From assembly GCA_029858285.1 (NCBI GenBank), contig JAOUFN010000023.1, positions 1 through 36,765 of the forward strand: a stretch of 36,765 bases of DNA. Direction: 5' to 3'. Position 1 is the first letter of the stretch, and each line of letters starts with the position of its first letter. Both the position numbers and the translations under genes were made by a program. The stretch is from Nitrospirota bacterium (GTDB lineage Bacteria; Nitrospirota; JACRHL01). Shown here piece by piece: positions 1 to 7,516 of this stretch. The notes under the pieces are model-generated. The model worked only from the letters and a program-made list of their open reading frames with translations, was not told where the DNA came from and ran no database searches.

Positions 1-30
1 TCCACCGCCGTCAGCCTTGCCGGTGTAGCG

Positions 31-49
31 CGACACATGGATTGATAGT
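31..49 (+). repeat. Transposase end-binding site R1 (phage right end)
   Basis: The 19-bp sequence CGACACATGGATTGATAGT lies seven bases inside the TGT terminus. It is repeated exactly at 53-71 and in inverted orientation at the other end of the element. By analogy with Mu attR it is the outermost MuA-binding site. Binding itself is inferred. Confidence 0.8.
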
Positions 50-52
50 AAA

Positions 53-71
53 CGACACATGGATTGATAGT
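53..71 (+). repeat. Transposase end-binding site R2
   Basis: This is an exact second copy of the 19-bp end site, starting 22 bp after the first. Mu R1 and R2 also abut with a 22-bp period, which supports the assignment of this end as the phage right end. Confidence 0.8.
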
Positions 72-481
72 GATCACTTGGGTCTGGACAGGTGGCAATA
101 ATATTTTTTTGGGGGGGGGTCGCCCGGTGGAAGGGGCCGGGGTCAGAGCCAACCCTGGCCTGCTGGATACCGCGCTGTATTCCTGGCGGCGGCCCCGCCG
201 CCATCTCTGTCAATAATGGATCAACTACCTCCTCCGCCGCCGCGTGGAGGTGCATGATGCGGCGCACTGCACGATGCACCGCCGTGCGGCTGATTTGGGT
301 GCCGCCGGTCAGGCTCACGGCGGCCGCCGCGTCGCGTGGCCACTCGCCACGGGGGGCTTGATTGCCCGACAGGGAGGTTACGCCTCACCCAGTGACACAC
401 GTCAAGAGCAAAGCCAGGACTATTGGCTGGTTATCCATCCGGCCTTACTGCCACTAGCAATCAATCTATTTCGCTGAAGCA
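72..481. other. Right-end segment without an intact gene; possible broken ORF on the minus strand
   Basis: No intact gene is supported here. On the minus strand an ATG at 438 is followed by 17 codons and a TGA at 385-387. The same frame then stays open to the phage end, with helical, HTH-like wording around GGTQISRTAVHRAVRRIM (about 330-240). The distal part crosses runs of nine G and seven T (about 103-119), where frame is easily lost. It could be a decayed gene of the kind Mu carries near its right end, or chance. The corresponding + strand frames are Arg/Ala-rich and look like shadows. Confidence 0.35.
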
Positions 482-500
482 CGACACATGGTTTGCTTGG
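482..500 (+). repeat. Candidate third right-end transposase site (R3)
   Basis: CGACACATGGTTTGCTTGG matches R1/R2 at 15 of 19 positions, including the first ten, and has the same orientation. It sits four bases beyond the methylase stop codon. Mu also has a third, weaker R site, but this one is about 410 bp inside R2, much farther than in Mu, so its function is uncertain. Confidence 0.5.
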
Positions 501-503
501 TGG

Positions 504-1304
504 TCAGGACCAATTGAGGATAATCAGCTCGGTGGCGCGCTTGACGTGGTTGCCATTCGCCGTTTTGCCGCCGACCGTGTAGGTGATGGGCACCTCCCGC
601 ATCGGCAGACCGGCAAATGCCCTGCGCATCTCGGGGTGGTCGGACACGCTGATGATCATTTTGCCCTTGATGGTGCGGGCCAAGTCGGCCATGCGGTCGT
701 AGTGTTCCAGCACAAACGGTGTGCCGTATCCGGTGGTACTCCAGTAGGGGGGATCACAGTAGAACAGTGTGTGCGGGCGGTCATACCGGGCAATGCAATC
801 CTGCCAGTCCAGATTTTCGATATTCACCCCGGCCAGGCGCGTGTGGACCTCGGACATGGTCTCCTCCAGCGCCACCAGGTTCAGCTTGGGTTTGCTCGTG
901 GTGGAATACCCGTAGGGCCCATTTTTCTTGCCACCGAATGCCAGGCGTTGCAAGTAGTAAAACCGGGCCGCACGCTGGATTTCAGTCAACGGTTCCGGCG
1001 GCATATCCTGGCACCAATCAAACACCTTCCGGCTGGTCACCGCCCAGCGAAACTGGTTGCAGAACTCCACCAGGTGGTGTTTGGCGGTGCGGAAAAAATT
1101 CACCAGTTCGCCATCGATGTCGTTGAGCACCTCAGTTTTGGCCGGATCCTCGCGGGCAAATAGCAGGGATCCGCTGCCCGCAAACACCTCCACGTAGCAG
1201 GAGTGGACCGGGAACATGGGCAGGATCACCGGCGCCAGCCGCCGCTTGCTGCCCATCCAGATGATGGGGCTACGCATAGCCGATGTAAATGGTGTTTTGG
1301 CCAT
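504..1304 (-). CDS. dam: Dam-type DNA adenine N6-methyltransferase (D12 class)
   Basis: This 266-aa protein methylates adenine in DNA, probably at a short GATC-like site. It has the N-terminal PIIWMGSKRRL segment typical of Dam, the AdoMet motif FAGSG at residues 41-45, NDID at 61-64 and the catalytic DPPY at 184-187. The ATG at 1304 is chosen because aaggaag lies just upstream and homology begins there; the open frame runs further upstream without family similarity. It is the last gene before the phage right end, the place where Mu has mom, so it probably protects phage DNA from host restriction. The sequence specificity is inferred from the family. Confidence 0.93.
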   Translation of the reverse strand: MAKTPFTSAMRSPIIWMGSKRRLAPVILPMFPVHSCYVEVFAGSGSLLFAREDPAKTEVLNDIDGELVNFFRTAKHHLVEFCNQFRWAVTSRKVFDWCQDMPPEPLTEIQRAARFYYLQRLAFGGKKNGPYGYSTTSKPKLNLVALEETMSEVHTRLAGVNIENLDWQDCIARYDRPHTLFYCDPPYWSTTGYGTPFVLEHYDRMADLARTIKGKMIISVSDHPEMRRAFAGLPMREVPITYTVGGKTANGNHVKRATELIILNWS

Positions 1305-1387
1305 AGATGACTTCCTTATGTTGATCCGGTGCCGCGCCGATAAGGGGCGGTCCGGACACCATGGCGCAATCCATGGGGTTTGGGCAG

Positions 1388-1415
1388 CCGGTGGGGGGTT
1401 GCCGCCCCTCACCGG
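1388..1415. other. Strong hairpin between tail fibre and methylase
   Basis: Arms CCGGTG (1388-1393) and CACCGG (1410-1415), extended by GGGG/CCCC (1395-1398/1405-1408), can form a long stem with a 6-base loop. No T-run follows on either strand, so it is not a classical intrinsic terminator. It may punctuate late transcription ahead of the methylase, whose own upstream space is 1305-1435. Confidence 0.5.
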
Positions 1416-1434
1416 CACCTTTGTGCCTGCGCGA

Positions 1435-1515
1435 TCACCACAAATCAAACTCCCGGCGGGCGCCCAGTTGCCAGTGCAGGATGATGCCGTTCAGGTTGTA
1501 GGGAGGGGCATTGTG
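1435..1515 (-). other. In-frame open extension after the fibre stop codon
   Basis: After the fibre TGA at 1518-1516 the same frame stays open for 26 codons before a second TGA (1437-1435). It encodes a protein-like, aromatic-rich stretch containing YNLNGIILHWQLGARREFDL. There is no start codon at its head. It may be a former C-terminus cut off by a nonsense mutation, a readthrough tail, or chance. Confidence 0.4.
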
Positions 1516-3036
1516 TCATGGTATCTGCAGACTGCGGAGTACGGCGCCATTTGCACACATTATCAAGTACAGCCCACCGTAATAAAATACGCATGTGTTT
1601 ACGATCTGAGTAGCCCCAACCGTCCAATCGATGCCGTAATTGTCGCTGGTGAGCACAAATCCATCGTTGCTCACGGCGACAAACAGGGTGCCGGACCAGA
1701 CCACGCTGACCAGGCCGCCGGTGGGCCAACCACTGTTGCGGACTGTCCAGGTGGTCCCGTAGAGGCTGGTGACAATTGTCCCGGTGGCGCCCACGGCCAC
1801 GAACAAAGAGCCGGACCAGATCACTCTGTTGAGCGCGTTGGTGGTGCCACTGAGGATGGCTGTCCAGGTGATCCCGTCGGTGCTGGTGACAATTCTCCCG
1901 GAGGCGCCCACGGCCACGAACAAAGAGCCGGACCAGACCACGCTGTTGAGCGCGTTGGTGGTGCTACTGGAGCGGACTGCCCAGGTGATCCCGTCGGCGC
2001 TGGTGACAATTGTCCCGGTGGCGCCCACGGCCACGAACAAAGAGCCGGACCAGATCACGCTGTTGAGCGCGTTGGTGGTGCCACTGGAGCGGACTGCCCA
2101 GGTGATCCCGTCGGCGCTGGTGACAATTGTCCCGGTGGCGCCCACGGCCACGAACAAAGAGCCGGACCAGACCACGCTGTTGAGCGCGTTGGTGGTGCCA
2201 CTGGAGCGGACTGTCCAGGTGGGACCGTAGAGGCTGGTGACAATTGTCCCGGAGGCGCCCACGGCCACGAACAAAGAGCCGGACCAGATCACTCTGTTGA
2301 GCGCGTTGGTGGTGCCACTGGTGAGGACTGTCCAGGTGATCCCGTCGGGACTGGTGACAATTGTCCCGGAGGCGCCCACGGCCACGAACAAAGAAGAAGA
2401 GCCGGACCAGACCACGCTGTTGAGCGCGTTGGCGGTGCCACTGGAGCGTTCAGTTGTATTGGCGACCGCCAGTCGGTGTGTCAGGGTGACCAGATGTTTG
2501 TTACCGATCCCGCCCACCGTCCACCAGCCGCTGCTGCCATCGGTCACCAGATCCACCACATCGCCTCTGAGCTCCAACCCCAGACTGGTGGCGCCGTCCA
2601 CGGCATCAGACCCGCCGCACTGCACGGTCACGGTGGTGGCCGCCGAATCGGTGCGCACGATGCGGTAGCGCGCGGAGGTCAGCGCATTAGCCGCAGGCAG
2701 GGTCAGGGTGATGCTGCCCCCCGCCGCGTTGACCAGCACCAGACCGATCTGGTCCAGGGTGAGTGTGGCGCTGCTGGCGGAAATGGCGGTTACGTTTGCC
2801 CCGGCAAGCCGCCGCATGCTCTGGCGCAGTTGGGTTTGCACCGTGCGATCCAGAGTGACGCCCCCCGCCTGAATGGCGGCAATCATCTCCTCCTGCACGG
2901 CATTGAACCAGTCCTGCCCCGGCATGGTAGCGGGCACGGCGGCGCCCGGATCCCCTTTCGTGAAATAACCTGGGGTGCCCGCCACGTCCATCGTGGGCGG
3001 GGTGGCGATGGCGGTGGTGGTTTCGACGCGTTGCAT
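1516..3036 (-). CDS. Tail fibre with seven to eight beta-propeller-like repeats
   Basis: This 506-aa protein is probably the adsorption fibre. Residues 1-190 resemble the N-terminal attachment region of Mu-like fibres (for example GDPGAAVPATMPGQDWFNAV). From about residue 195 a 39-residue unit, consensus NALNSVVWSGSLFVAVGATG followed by TIVTSxDGITW, recurs six times nearly perfectly and then once or twice in degenerate form. The first copy has two extra serines from an AAG duplication. The units resemble Asp-box/BNR propeller blades, so the tip is likely a receptor- or glycan-binding propeller. An aaggg ribosome site precedes the ATG at 3036. The gene follows gp48, the usual fibre position. 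No separate fibre-assembly gene is found. Confidence 0.85.
   Translation of the reverse strand: MQRVETTTAIATPPTMDVAGTPGYFTKGDPGAAVPATMPGQDWFNAVQEEMIAAIQAGGVTLDRTVQTQLRQSMRRLAGANVTAISASSATLTLDQIGLVLVNAAGGSITLTLPAANALTSARYRIVRTDSAATTVTVQCGGSDAVDGATSLGLELRGDVVDLVTDGSSGWWTVGGIGNKHLVTLTHRLAVANTTERSSGTANALNSVVWSGSSSLFVAVGASGTIVTSPDGITWTVLTSGTTNALNRVIWSGSLFVAVGASGTIVTSLYGPTWTVRSSGTTNALNSVVWSGSLFVAVGATGTIVTSADGITWAVRSSGTTNALNSVIWSGSLFVAVGATGTIVTSADGITWAVRSSSTTNALNSVVWSGSLFVAVGASGRIVTSTDGITWTAILSGTTNALNRVIWSGSLFVAVGATGTIVTSLYGTTWTVRNSGWPTGGLVSVVWSGTLFVAVSNDGFVLTSDNYGIDWTVGATQIVNTCVFYYGGLYLIMCANGAVLRSLQIP
1740..2455 (-). repeat. 117-bp tandem repeats inside the fibre gene
   Basis: The motif gagcgcgttgg recurs at 1831, 1948, 2065, 2182, 2299 and 2422. 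That is exactly 117 bp apart except for a 6-bp insertion (aagaag) in the last interval. Copies are nearly identical at DNA level, so unequal recombination could change the number of propeller blades. Confidence 0.9.
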
Positions 3037-3048
3037 TATTTGTGTCCC

Positions 3049-3591
3049 TTATGCATAAGCGAATTGGACGGCGACGTGGGCCGGTTTCAGGCGTTTGATG
3101 GCGCACTCCAGCACCTCATTGCCCCAGGTGCGCAGGGGCTCGGTGCAGGGTGATACGCAAGTAAATTCGGCGGTGATCGTCACCGCCGGGGCGTTAACGC
3201 GGAACGTGTGAGCCAAGGGATAGGTGATGGTGACGGTGTACCCCAAGGAGGCGGCCACGGAGATGAAATAGGTCTCGTCCTGTCTCCCCTCCAGGGTGAG
3301 CAGGGTGACGATGGCGGCGCGGCGCTCGGCCAGCGTGGTGGGTGGTGTGGCCAGACAGTCATCCGGCAAGCCCAGCAGCCGCTCCCAATCGGTGATCAGA
3401 TCGTTGGTGGTGTGCGGGTCGGCCTCCTCGATGAGCTGCTCAACGCGCTGGTGGGCGCGGGCCATCTCCACCCCCAGCGCCGCCAGCACCTGTTGCAGCA
3501 CGCTGACCTCCACCTGCGGCCACACCGGGCCATCCGGCAGCAGCGCGGCCAGCGTCAGGCGGTAATTGGCTGCGGTGCCCGCTACGCCCAC
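3049..3591 (-). CDS. Mu gp48-like baseplate/tail protein (DUF2313, YmfQ family)
   Basis: The 180-aa product matches the DUF2313 family, which in Mu-type phages links the baseplate wedge to the tail fibre. Its N-terminus (NYRLTLAALLPDGPVWP) and the LLGLPDDCL segment are typical. It starts inside the end of the baseplate J gene (10-bp overlap) and is followed by the fibre after 12 bp. This is the conserved gp47-gp48-fibre order and implies translational coupling. Confidence 0.85.
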   Translation of the reverse strand: MGVAGTAANYRLTLAALLPDGPVWPQVEVSVLQQVLAALGVEMARAHQRVEQLIEEADPHTTNDLITDWERLLGLPDDCLATPPTTLAERRAAIVTLLTLEGRQDETYFISVAASLGYTVTITYPLAHTFRVNAPAVTITAEFTCVSPCTEPLRTWGNEVLECAIKRLKPAHVAVQFAYA

Positions 3592-4634
3592 GTGATGGCC
3601 CCAAACACGCCCAGTTGCTGGGCGCCCAGCACCACATCGGCGGCGGGTGCGGTGAGGGTGTGGTTGCTTTCCCCCGCCGCGCGGCTGATGGCCTCATTGA
3701 TCCACATCAAATACAGCGTGGCGCCCGGTTCCGCTTGTTGCAGCACCAGGTCGCGCAACTCCGCCTCCACCGCCGCCTTGACGGCGGCGGTGGCCGGTAC
3801 CAGCGCGATGGTGAAATTAACGGTCACAGCGGTGGGGGCGGCCACGGTAATTGCGGCGGTAACGGGCCTTTTGCCATTGATGTACGTCTGCACGGCGGTG
3901 ATTTCACCTGCGTCAGGGATGATGCTGCCCGCGTCGTTATCGCGGGCGAACAGCACGGTGGCCTGCCCCGCCGCAGGCGTCGCGGCCAAGCACCAGACGC
4001 GGGTAACCCCTGCGACCTCGCGCGCCCACATGATGTAATCCTCTTGGGTACCACCGTGGGGTGGCTGGCGCAGCCGGGTGACCAGCCGGTTGCGCAAGGC
4101 AGCGTCGGTTTCCGCGTCCGCCCCACCGGACAGCCCGGTGGGGGTGGTGGCGGTGCTGTTGACCCCGGCAATGGGGGCGGTGAGGGTGAGGCTGCTGGCG
4201 GCGGCGGTGTTGCCGTCCGCCCCCGCAACGGCGGCGGTGACGGTGGCCGTGGCCGATCCGGCGGCGATAGTTACGTCGGCAGCCGTCACAAACTCGGCGC
4301 CATCGGCCCGCTGCACGGTGGTGCCCACCGGGATGAGCGTGCCGTTGGTGCCGGTGAACGTAACGCTGCCGGAGGCCTTGGCGGCGGCGGTGCGGGAGAT
4401 ACCCCATAGGGATGCCCAGCGCTCCAGATAATCGGTTTCGGCGGTATCGGGCAGGATTTGACCGGCCAGATGCTGGGTGTAGCCGTAGATGCCGTGTACG
4501 GCCCCGGCCAGTGCGGTGCCCAAAATGTTGAGCACGGTGCGGCGCAGGCGCGCGTCGGCGCCGGGGAGCTGGGCCTCGATGTCGGCCAGCACCCGGTTTT
4601 TGATGTCGGTCAATGTGGGGCGCGTAAACGGCAT
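3582..4634 (-). CDS. Baseplate J-like wedge protein (Mu gp47)
   Basis: The 350-aa protein begins with FTRPTLTDIKNRVLADIEAQ, the standard opening of the baseplate J/gp47 family, and keeps the LERWASLWGI segment and the Ala/Thr-rich middle. It forms the outer wedge of the contractile-tail baseplate. The ATG at 4634 follows an array of 11-bp repeats containing AGGG, which may serve as ribosome-binding sequence. Full length for the family. Confidence 0.92.
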   Translation of the reverse strand: MPFTRPTLTDIKNRVLADIEAQLPGADARLRRTVLNILGTALAGAVHGIYGYTQHLAGQILPDTAETDYLERWASLWGISRTAAAKASGSVTFTGTNGTLIPVGTTVQRADGAEFVTAADVTIAAGSATATVTAAVAGADGNTAAASSLTLTAPIAGVNSTATTPTGLSGGADAETDAALRNRLVTRLRQPPHGGTQEDYIMWAREVAGVTRVWCLAATPAAGQATVLFARDNDAGSIIPDAGEITAVQTYINGKRPVTAAITVAAPTAVTVNFTIALVPATAAVKAAVEAELRDLVLQQAEPGATLYLMWINEAISRAAGESNHTLTAPAADVVLGAQQLGVFGAITWA

Positions 4635-4638
4635 TTTT

Positions 4639-4690
4639 AGACCCTATCAAGACCCTATCAAGACCCTAGACAGACCCTAGACAGACCCTG
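4639..4690. repeat. 11-bp tandem repeat array (agaccctatca type)
   Basis: Two copies of AGACCCTATCA, two of AGACCCTAGAC and a partial AGACCCTG lie head to tail between gp46 and gp47. The array also contains the gp46 stop codon. Read on the minus strand each unit offers AGGGTC, close to a ribosome-binding sequence. A related two-unit array lies at about 17491-17512. Confidence 0.85.
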
Positions 4691-5129
4691 CCCACAAGCG
4701 ATCGAAACGCATGGCCAGGGTGGTGCCGGTGGTGCGGGTGATGGCGATCTGCAACCCCAGCACGCCGGGGGCGGTCCACTCAGCCAGCACGTCCACAGTG
4801 GTGGCGATGCCGTCTGTCACCAGCCACGCCAATGCCGCCGCCGCGTACTCACGGGCGCGCACCAGCACGTCCGCCGTGGCTTTGGCGCGGGTGAGCAGCC
4901 ACAGGCGGCTGCCAGTCTGGTCACCCTCGATATCGGTCAGGGCATCGCCCCACCACCCGCCCCGGCCAGCCACCGGATCCGGCAGCGGGTCGTCGGCGGC
5001 GGCGCGGGCGGCGGTGAACAGGCTAATGAGCACCGCCGTTTGCAGCCCGTCGTCCTGCGCCAGCAGGGCGCCATCCAGCGACAGATCACCGCTGGCGGCG
5101 GTGGCGTCCCATGTGATCCGGGCGTCCAT
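4677..5129 (-). CDS. Mu gp46-like baseplate protein
   Basis: This 150-aa protein matches the GP46 family (MDARITWDATAASGDLSLDG opening; WWGD and GSRLWLLTR segments), a baseplate wedge component comparable to T4 gp25. The ATG at 5129 is preferred because it overlaps the stop codon of the upstream nuclease gene as TGATG; a GTG four codons earlier is possible. The stop codon lies inside the 11-bp repeat array. Confidence 0.88.
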   Translation of the reverse strand: MDARITWDATAASGDLSLDGALLAQDDGLQTAVLISLFTAARAAADDPLPDPVAGRGGWWGDALTDIEGDQTGSRLWLLTRAKATADVLVRAREYAAAALAWLVTDGIATTVDVLAEWTAPGVLGLQIAITRTTGTTLAMRFDRLWAGSV

Positions 5130-5554
5130 CAGCAGGCCCACGGCAGGCGCTTGCCGCCGCTGTAGGCGCGCGCATGGCCCTCGTCAATGAGCGTATCGGT
5201 CAACGATTCGAGGCCGCGCGTCACGCGGGCAAGCTGGCGGCCGTATTTGTCGCGCCCCAGCGTCTCCACCCGCAGCCCCCTGGCGGCGGTCCACGCGGCC
5301 ACAAAATTGCGCGCGGCGACCGCCTTGGCGCGCACGCACGGCAGAGGGTCGTGCATCTCCGGAGTGTCCACCCCGTCCAGCCGAAAAATATCGGTGGCCA
5401 TCAATCCCTCGGCGATATACAACCGCATCTCCAGGGTGTCGCCATCGAGCACGCGGATCACCTCCGCCGTAAACGGGCCAAACGTTTCCGCCCGTGCGGG
5501 CACGGTGGGCCCGCCGAATATCAGTACCGAAACCAGCATGATGATGCTGCGCAT
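5129..5554 (-). CDS. Secreted thermonuclease (SNase family) inserted in the baseplate operon
   Basis: The 141-aa product is a staphylococcal-nuclease-type Ca-dependent phosphodiesterase. Residues 1-22 look like a signal peptide ending ARA. The active-site set is intact: D39-T40 in LDGDT, R58 in FRLDGVDTPE with D63, T64 and E66, and R106 in DKYGRQLA. It overlaps gp46 (TGATG) and follows gp45 after 15 bp, so it is co-expressed with baseplate genes. Mu has no such gene here. It could be exported to degrade competing or host DNA, or act at the tail tip; the family assignment is firm, the role is not. Confidence 0.9.
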   Translation of the reverse strand: MRSIIMLVSVLIFGGPTVPARAETFGPFTAEVIRVLDGDTLEMRLYIAEGLMATDIFRLDGVDTPEMHDPLPCVRAKAVAARNFVAAWTAARGLRVETLGRDKYGRQLARVTRGLESLTDTLIDEGHARAYSGGKRLPWAC

Positions 5555-5569
5555 TTGACCCCCTTCTAC

Positions 5570-6238
5570 CTACATTTGTGGGCTGGGCACCCCGCCGCCG
5601 GGGTGGGTGTGGAGATTGTACGTGCTGCGGATGGCGCCCAGGTTGCCGGTGGCGTCGGCCACCGTGGCGCCCACCACGGCCCCGGCGGCGGTTACGGACG
5701 GAGCGGTAACGGCCCCGGCGGCGGTTACGGTGGCGCCAGCGGTGACCGCGCCGGTGAGGGTGCTGGTGCCGGTGACGGTGGTGTTGCCGGTGACGGTGGT
5801 GTTGCCATCCACCTGCAAATTGCCGGTCATGTGTACGACGGGGCTGGTGATGTCCAATTTGGTAGTGGCCGAGACGTCGATGGTTCCGCCCCGTTTGATG
5901 TGGATTCTGTCTCCCTGGTCGGTATAGATGGCCACTTCGCCCTCGGCCAAAGGCTTGAGGCGGTAGCGGCGGTCGTCCACCGCGATCACGATGGGGTGCC
6001 CGGCGTCGCCGCCCACCGCCAGCACCAGCGCCTCTGCCCCCGGATGGGGGTGGGAGGTGAACCCGTAACGCTGCATGTGCTCCACGTCGTCCGCCAGACC
6101 GTCCGGGGGCAGAGTGATCTGCAACGCCTGCCACTGGGCGGCGTCGTTGACCAGTGCCACCACGCCACGCCGGACCATGTTCCGCGCGCGGCGGGTCAGG
6201 GGAGCCAATAATTTGACGATGACGCGCGGAGTCACCAC
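5570..6238 (-). CDS. Baseplate assembly protein V / tail spike (Mu gp45)
   Basis: The 222-aa protein is the membrane-piercing central spike. The N-terminal half is the OB-fold baseplate V domain. The C-terminal half is rich in short Thr/Val/Ala beta-strand repeats and ends with an HTHPGG motif (about residues 211-216), the His-x-His that binds iron in Mu and P2 spikes. The start at 6238 overlaps the end of gp44. Confidence 0.92.
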   Translation of the reverse strand: MVTPRVIVKLLAPLTRRARNMVRRGVVALVNDAAQWQALQITLPPDGLADDVEHMQRYGFTSHPHPGAEALVLAVGGDAGHPIVIAVDDRRYRLKPLAEGEVAIYTDQGDRIHIKRGGTIDVSATTKLDITSPVVHMTGNLQVDGNTTVTGNTTVTGTSTLTGAVTAGATVTAAGAVTAPSVTAAGAVVGATVADATGNLGAIRSTYNLHTHPGGGVPSPQM

Positions 6239-7263
6239 ACACCCCCCTGCCGTGGCTCCGGCATGGGAATGCGGTCGAACGCCTCCGGGCGGACCATTTC
6301 GATTTGGGTGCGGGTGCCGCCGTCATCCAGAGTATGGGTGACCGAGGTGATGAGCAGGTCGGCCGCCAGCGCCAGTGAGGGCAGGCTCACGCCCACGCGC
6401 GTATTGGGTTGCCACAGGCCGCCCGCGTGGGACCAGCCCGGCACTGTCACACTCACGCGGCGACCGCGCCCGGAGCGCACGTTGCGCTCCCACTCCGCCC
6501 GCACCCGCAGCCCTGCACGGTCCGACGCATCCTCCGCCTGCATCACCAGCGGGCGGTGGCGGCTGATCTCTGTGTCGGTGGCCACTCCCTTGCCTGCGGC
6601 GGCGGCCCCGAAAAGGCCGTCACTGCCCGGCAGCACCCCCACCACGGTGACGGTGGAAAACCGCTCGCGCCAGGTGGCCGCGCCTTCGGCCTCCAACACG
6701 TTTTGCCCCTCCACCAGTTCGGTGGCCACGCGAGTGGTGGTGGCGCGGGTGATGAGCAATCCCCCCGCGCCATCGGCCACCGCCAGCACGCCGCAGATGC
6801 GCGCCAAGCGCTCGATGACCTCCCACACAGTCTCGCCGTGGTCCGCCCTGAATGTGGGCATGACCGGGAGGGTCAATCCCGCCGCCACGGCGACCGGGAC
6901 ACCAAATGGTTTACAGAGCGCCTCGGCGATTTGCCGCATGGTGCGGCTGGGGTACTGTTTATCGGTTACCGAGCAGTCCACCAGGTCGCCTGTAGCGTCA
7001 CGACCGGAGATTTCAATCTCGCGGCTGTCGGCGCGCAGGCGCATGGCCACGTCGTCCACGTGGCCGGTGATGACCGTCTGGCCGTCCATTTGCACGGTGC
7101 AGGCGTCACCGGGGCGGATGTCGCGGCGCACATCCTGCCCCGGCCAGCGGTCCGACACCCCCAAGGAAAACTGTCCCGCCACCTGCTCGATGCCGCGCTG
7201 GATCTGCACGGTTTTCCACCCGCCCCAGCGGGTGCCACCGATGGTGAGGGTGATGTCAGTCAC
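6232..7263 (-). CDS. Baseplate hub protein (Mu gpP/gp44)
   Basis: The 343-aa protein matches the gpD/gp44 tail-hub family (for example WKTVQIQRGIEQVAGQFSL and EIEISGRDATGDLVDCS). It forms the hub that carries the gp45 spike. The GTG at 7263 (VTDITLTIGG) is preferred since family similarity starts there; a start 16 codons earlier lies inside the upstream gene. It overlaps the zinc-finger gene upstream by 8 bp and gp45 downstream by 7 bp. Confidence 0.9.
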   Translation of the reverse strand: MTDITLTIGGTRWGGWKTVQIQRGIEQVAGQFSLGVSDRWPGQDVRRDIRPGDACTVQMDGQTVITGHVDDVAMRLRADSREIEISGRDATGDLVDCSVTDKQYPSRTMRQIAEALCKPFGVPVAVAAGLTLPVMPTFRADHGETVWEVIERLARICGVLAVADGAGGLLITRATTTRVATELVEGQNVLEAEGAATWRERFSTVTVVGVLPGSDGLFGAAAAGKGVATDTEISRHRPLVMQAEDASDRAGLRVRAEWERNVRSGRGRRVSVTVPGWSHAGGLWQPNTRVGVSLPSLALAADLLITSVTHTLDDGGTRTQIEMVRPEAFDRIPMPEPRQGGVW

Positions 7264-7516
7264 AGGACCACCCCACCAGGCGCAGATGGCTGGTTGCCCC
7301 GCAATCGGCAAAATGGCAAATAACGGCGGGGGACACGTGACCCCGGTAGTTCACCCGCCGCCCGAGGCCAATGACCGCCTGGGCGCCGCAGCACGGCAGG
7401 CGGATGATGGCTACGGCGGCGGGGGCGGCGGCGCGCTCGGCGGCGCCCGGTTTGCGCCAGGTGGCGCGGCTGTCCAGCGCCGGATTATGCATCAGGTCGT
7501 GGTAGTCCGTAGTCAT
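7256..7516 (-). CDS. Small Cys-rich protein, Ogr/Delta-like zinc finger
   Basis: I do not recognise a Mu homologue for this 86-aa protein. The second half carries PCCG (C42, C43), then ICHFADCG (C67, C72) and a last C85. The C-x4-C-G followed by a beta-like tail resembles the Ogr/Delta zinc finger of P2-type late activators, although the first Cys of the usual C-x2-C pair is shifted. It starts by ATGA overlap with gp43 and ends inside gp44, so it is a real operon member in a position where Mu has no gene. A regulatory or structural role is possible; function unknown. Confidence 0.75.
   Translation of the reverse strand: MTTDYHDLMHNPALDSRATWRKPGAAERAAAPAAVAIIRLPCCGAQAVIGLGRRVNYRGHVSPAVICHFADCGATSHLRLVGWSCD

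Noticed and set aside
385-438. TGA readthrough or selenocysteine in the right-end frame
   Set aside because: No selenocysteine-type context is evident and the downstream frame is itself doubtful; a pseudogene or chance is simpler.
1445-1729. 94-codon minus-strand frame at the fibre 3' end
   Set aside because: Most of it overlaps the fibre repeats in another frame; the only separate part is a 24-codon tail with no ribosome site.
1740-2455. Regularly spaced repeats resembling a CRISPR-like array
   Set aside because: The repeat and spacer are one continuous 39-codon unit within an open reading frame; there are no variable spacers and no cas genes.
1216-3153. Long + strand open frame rich in Gly/His opposite the tail fibre
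   Set aside because: It mirrors the fibre repeats on the other strand, has no ribosome site and no family resemblance; the minus-strand fibre explains the sequence.
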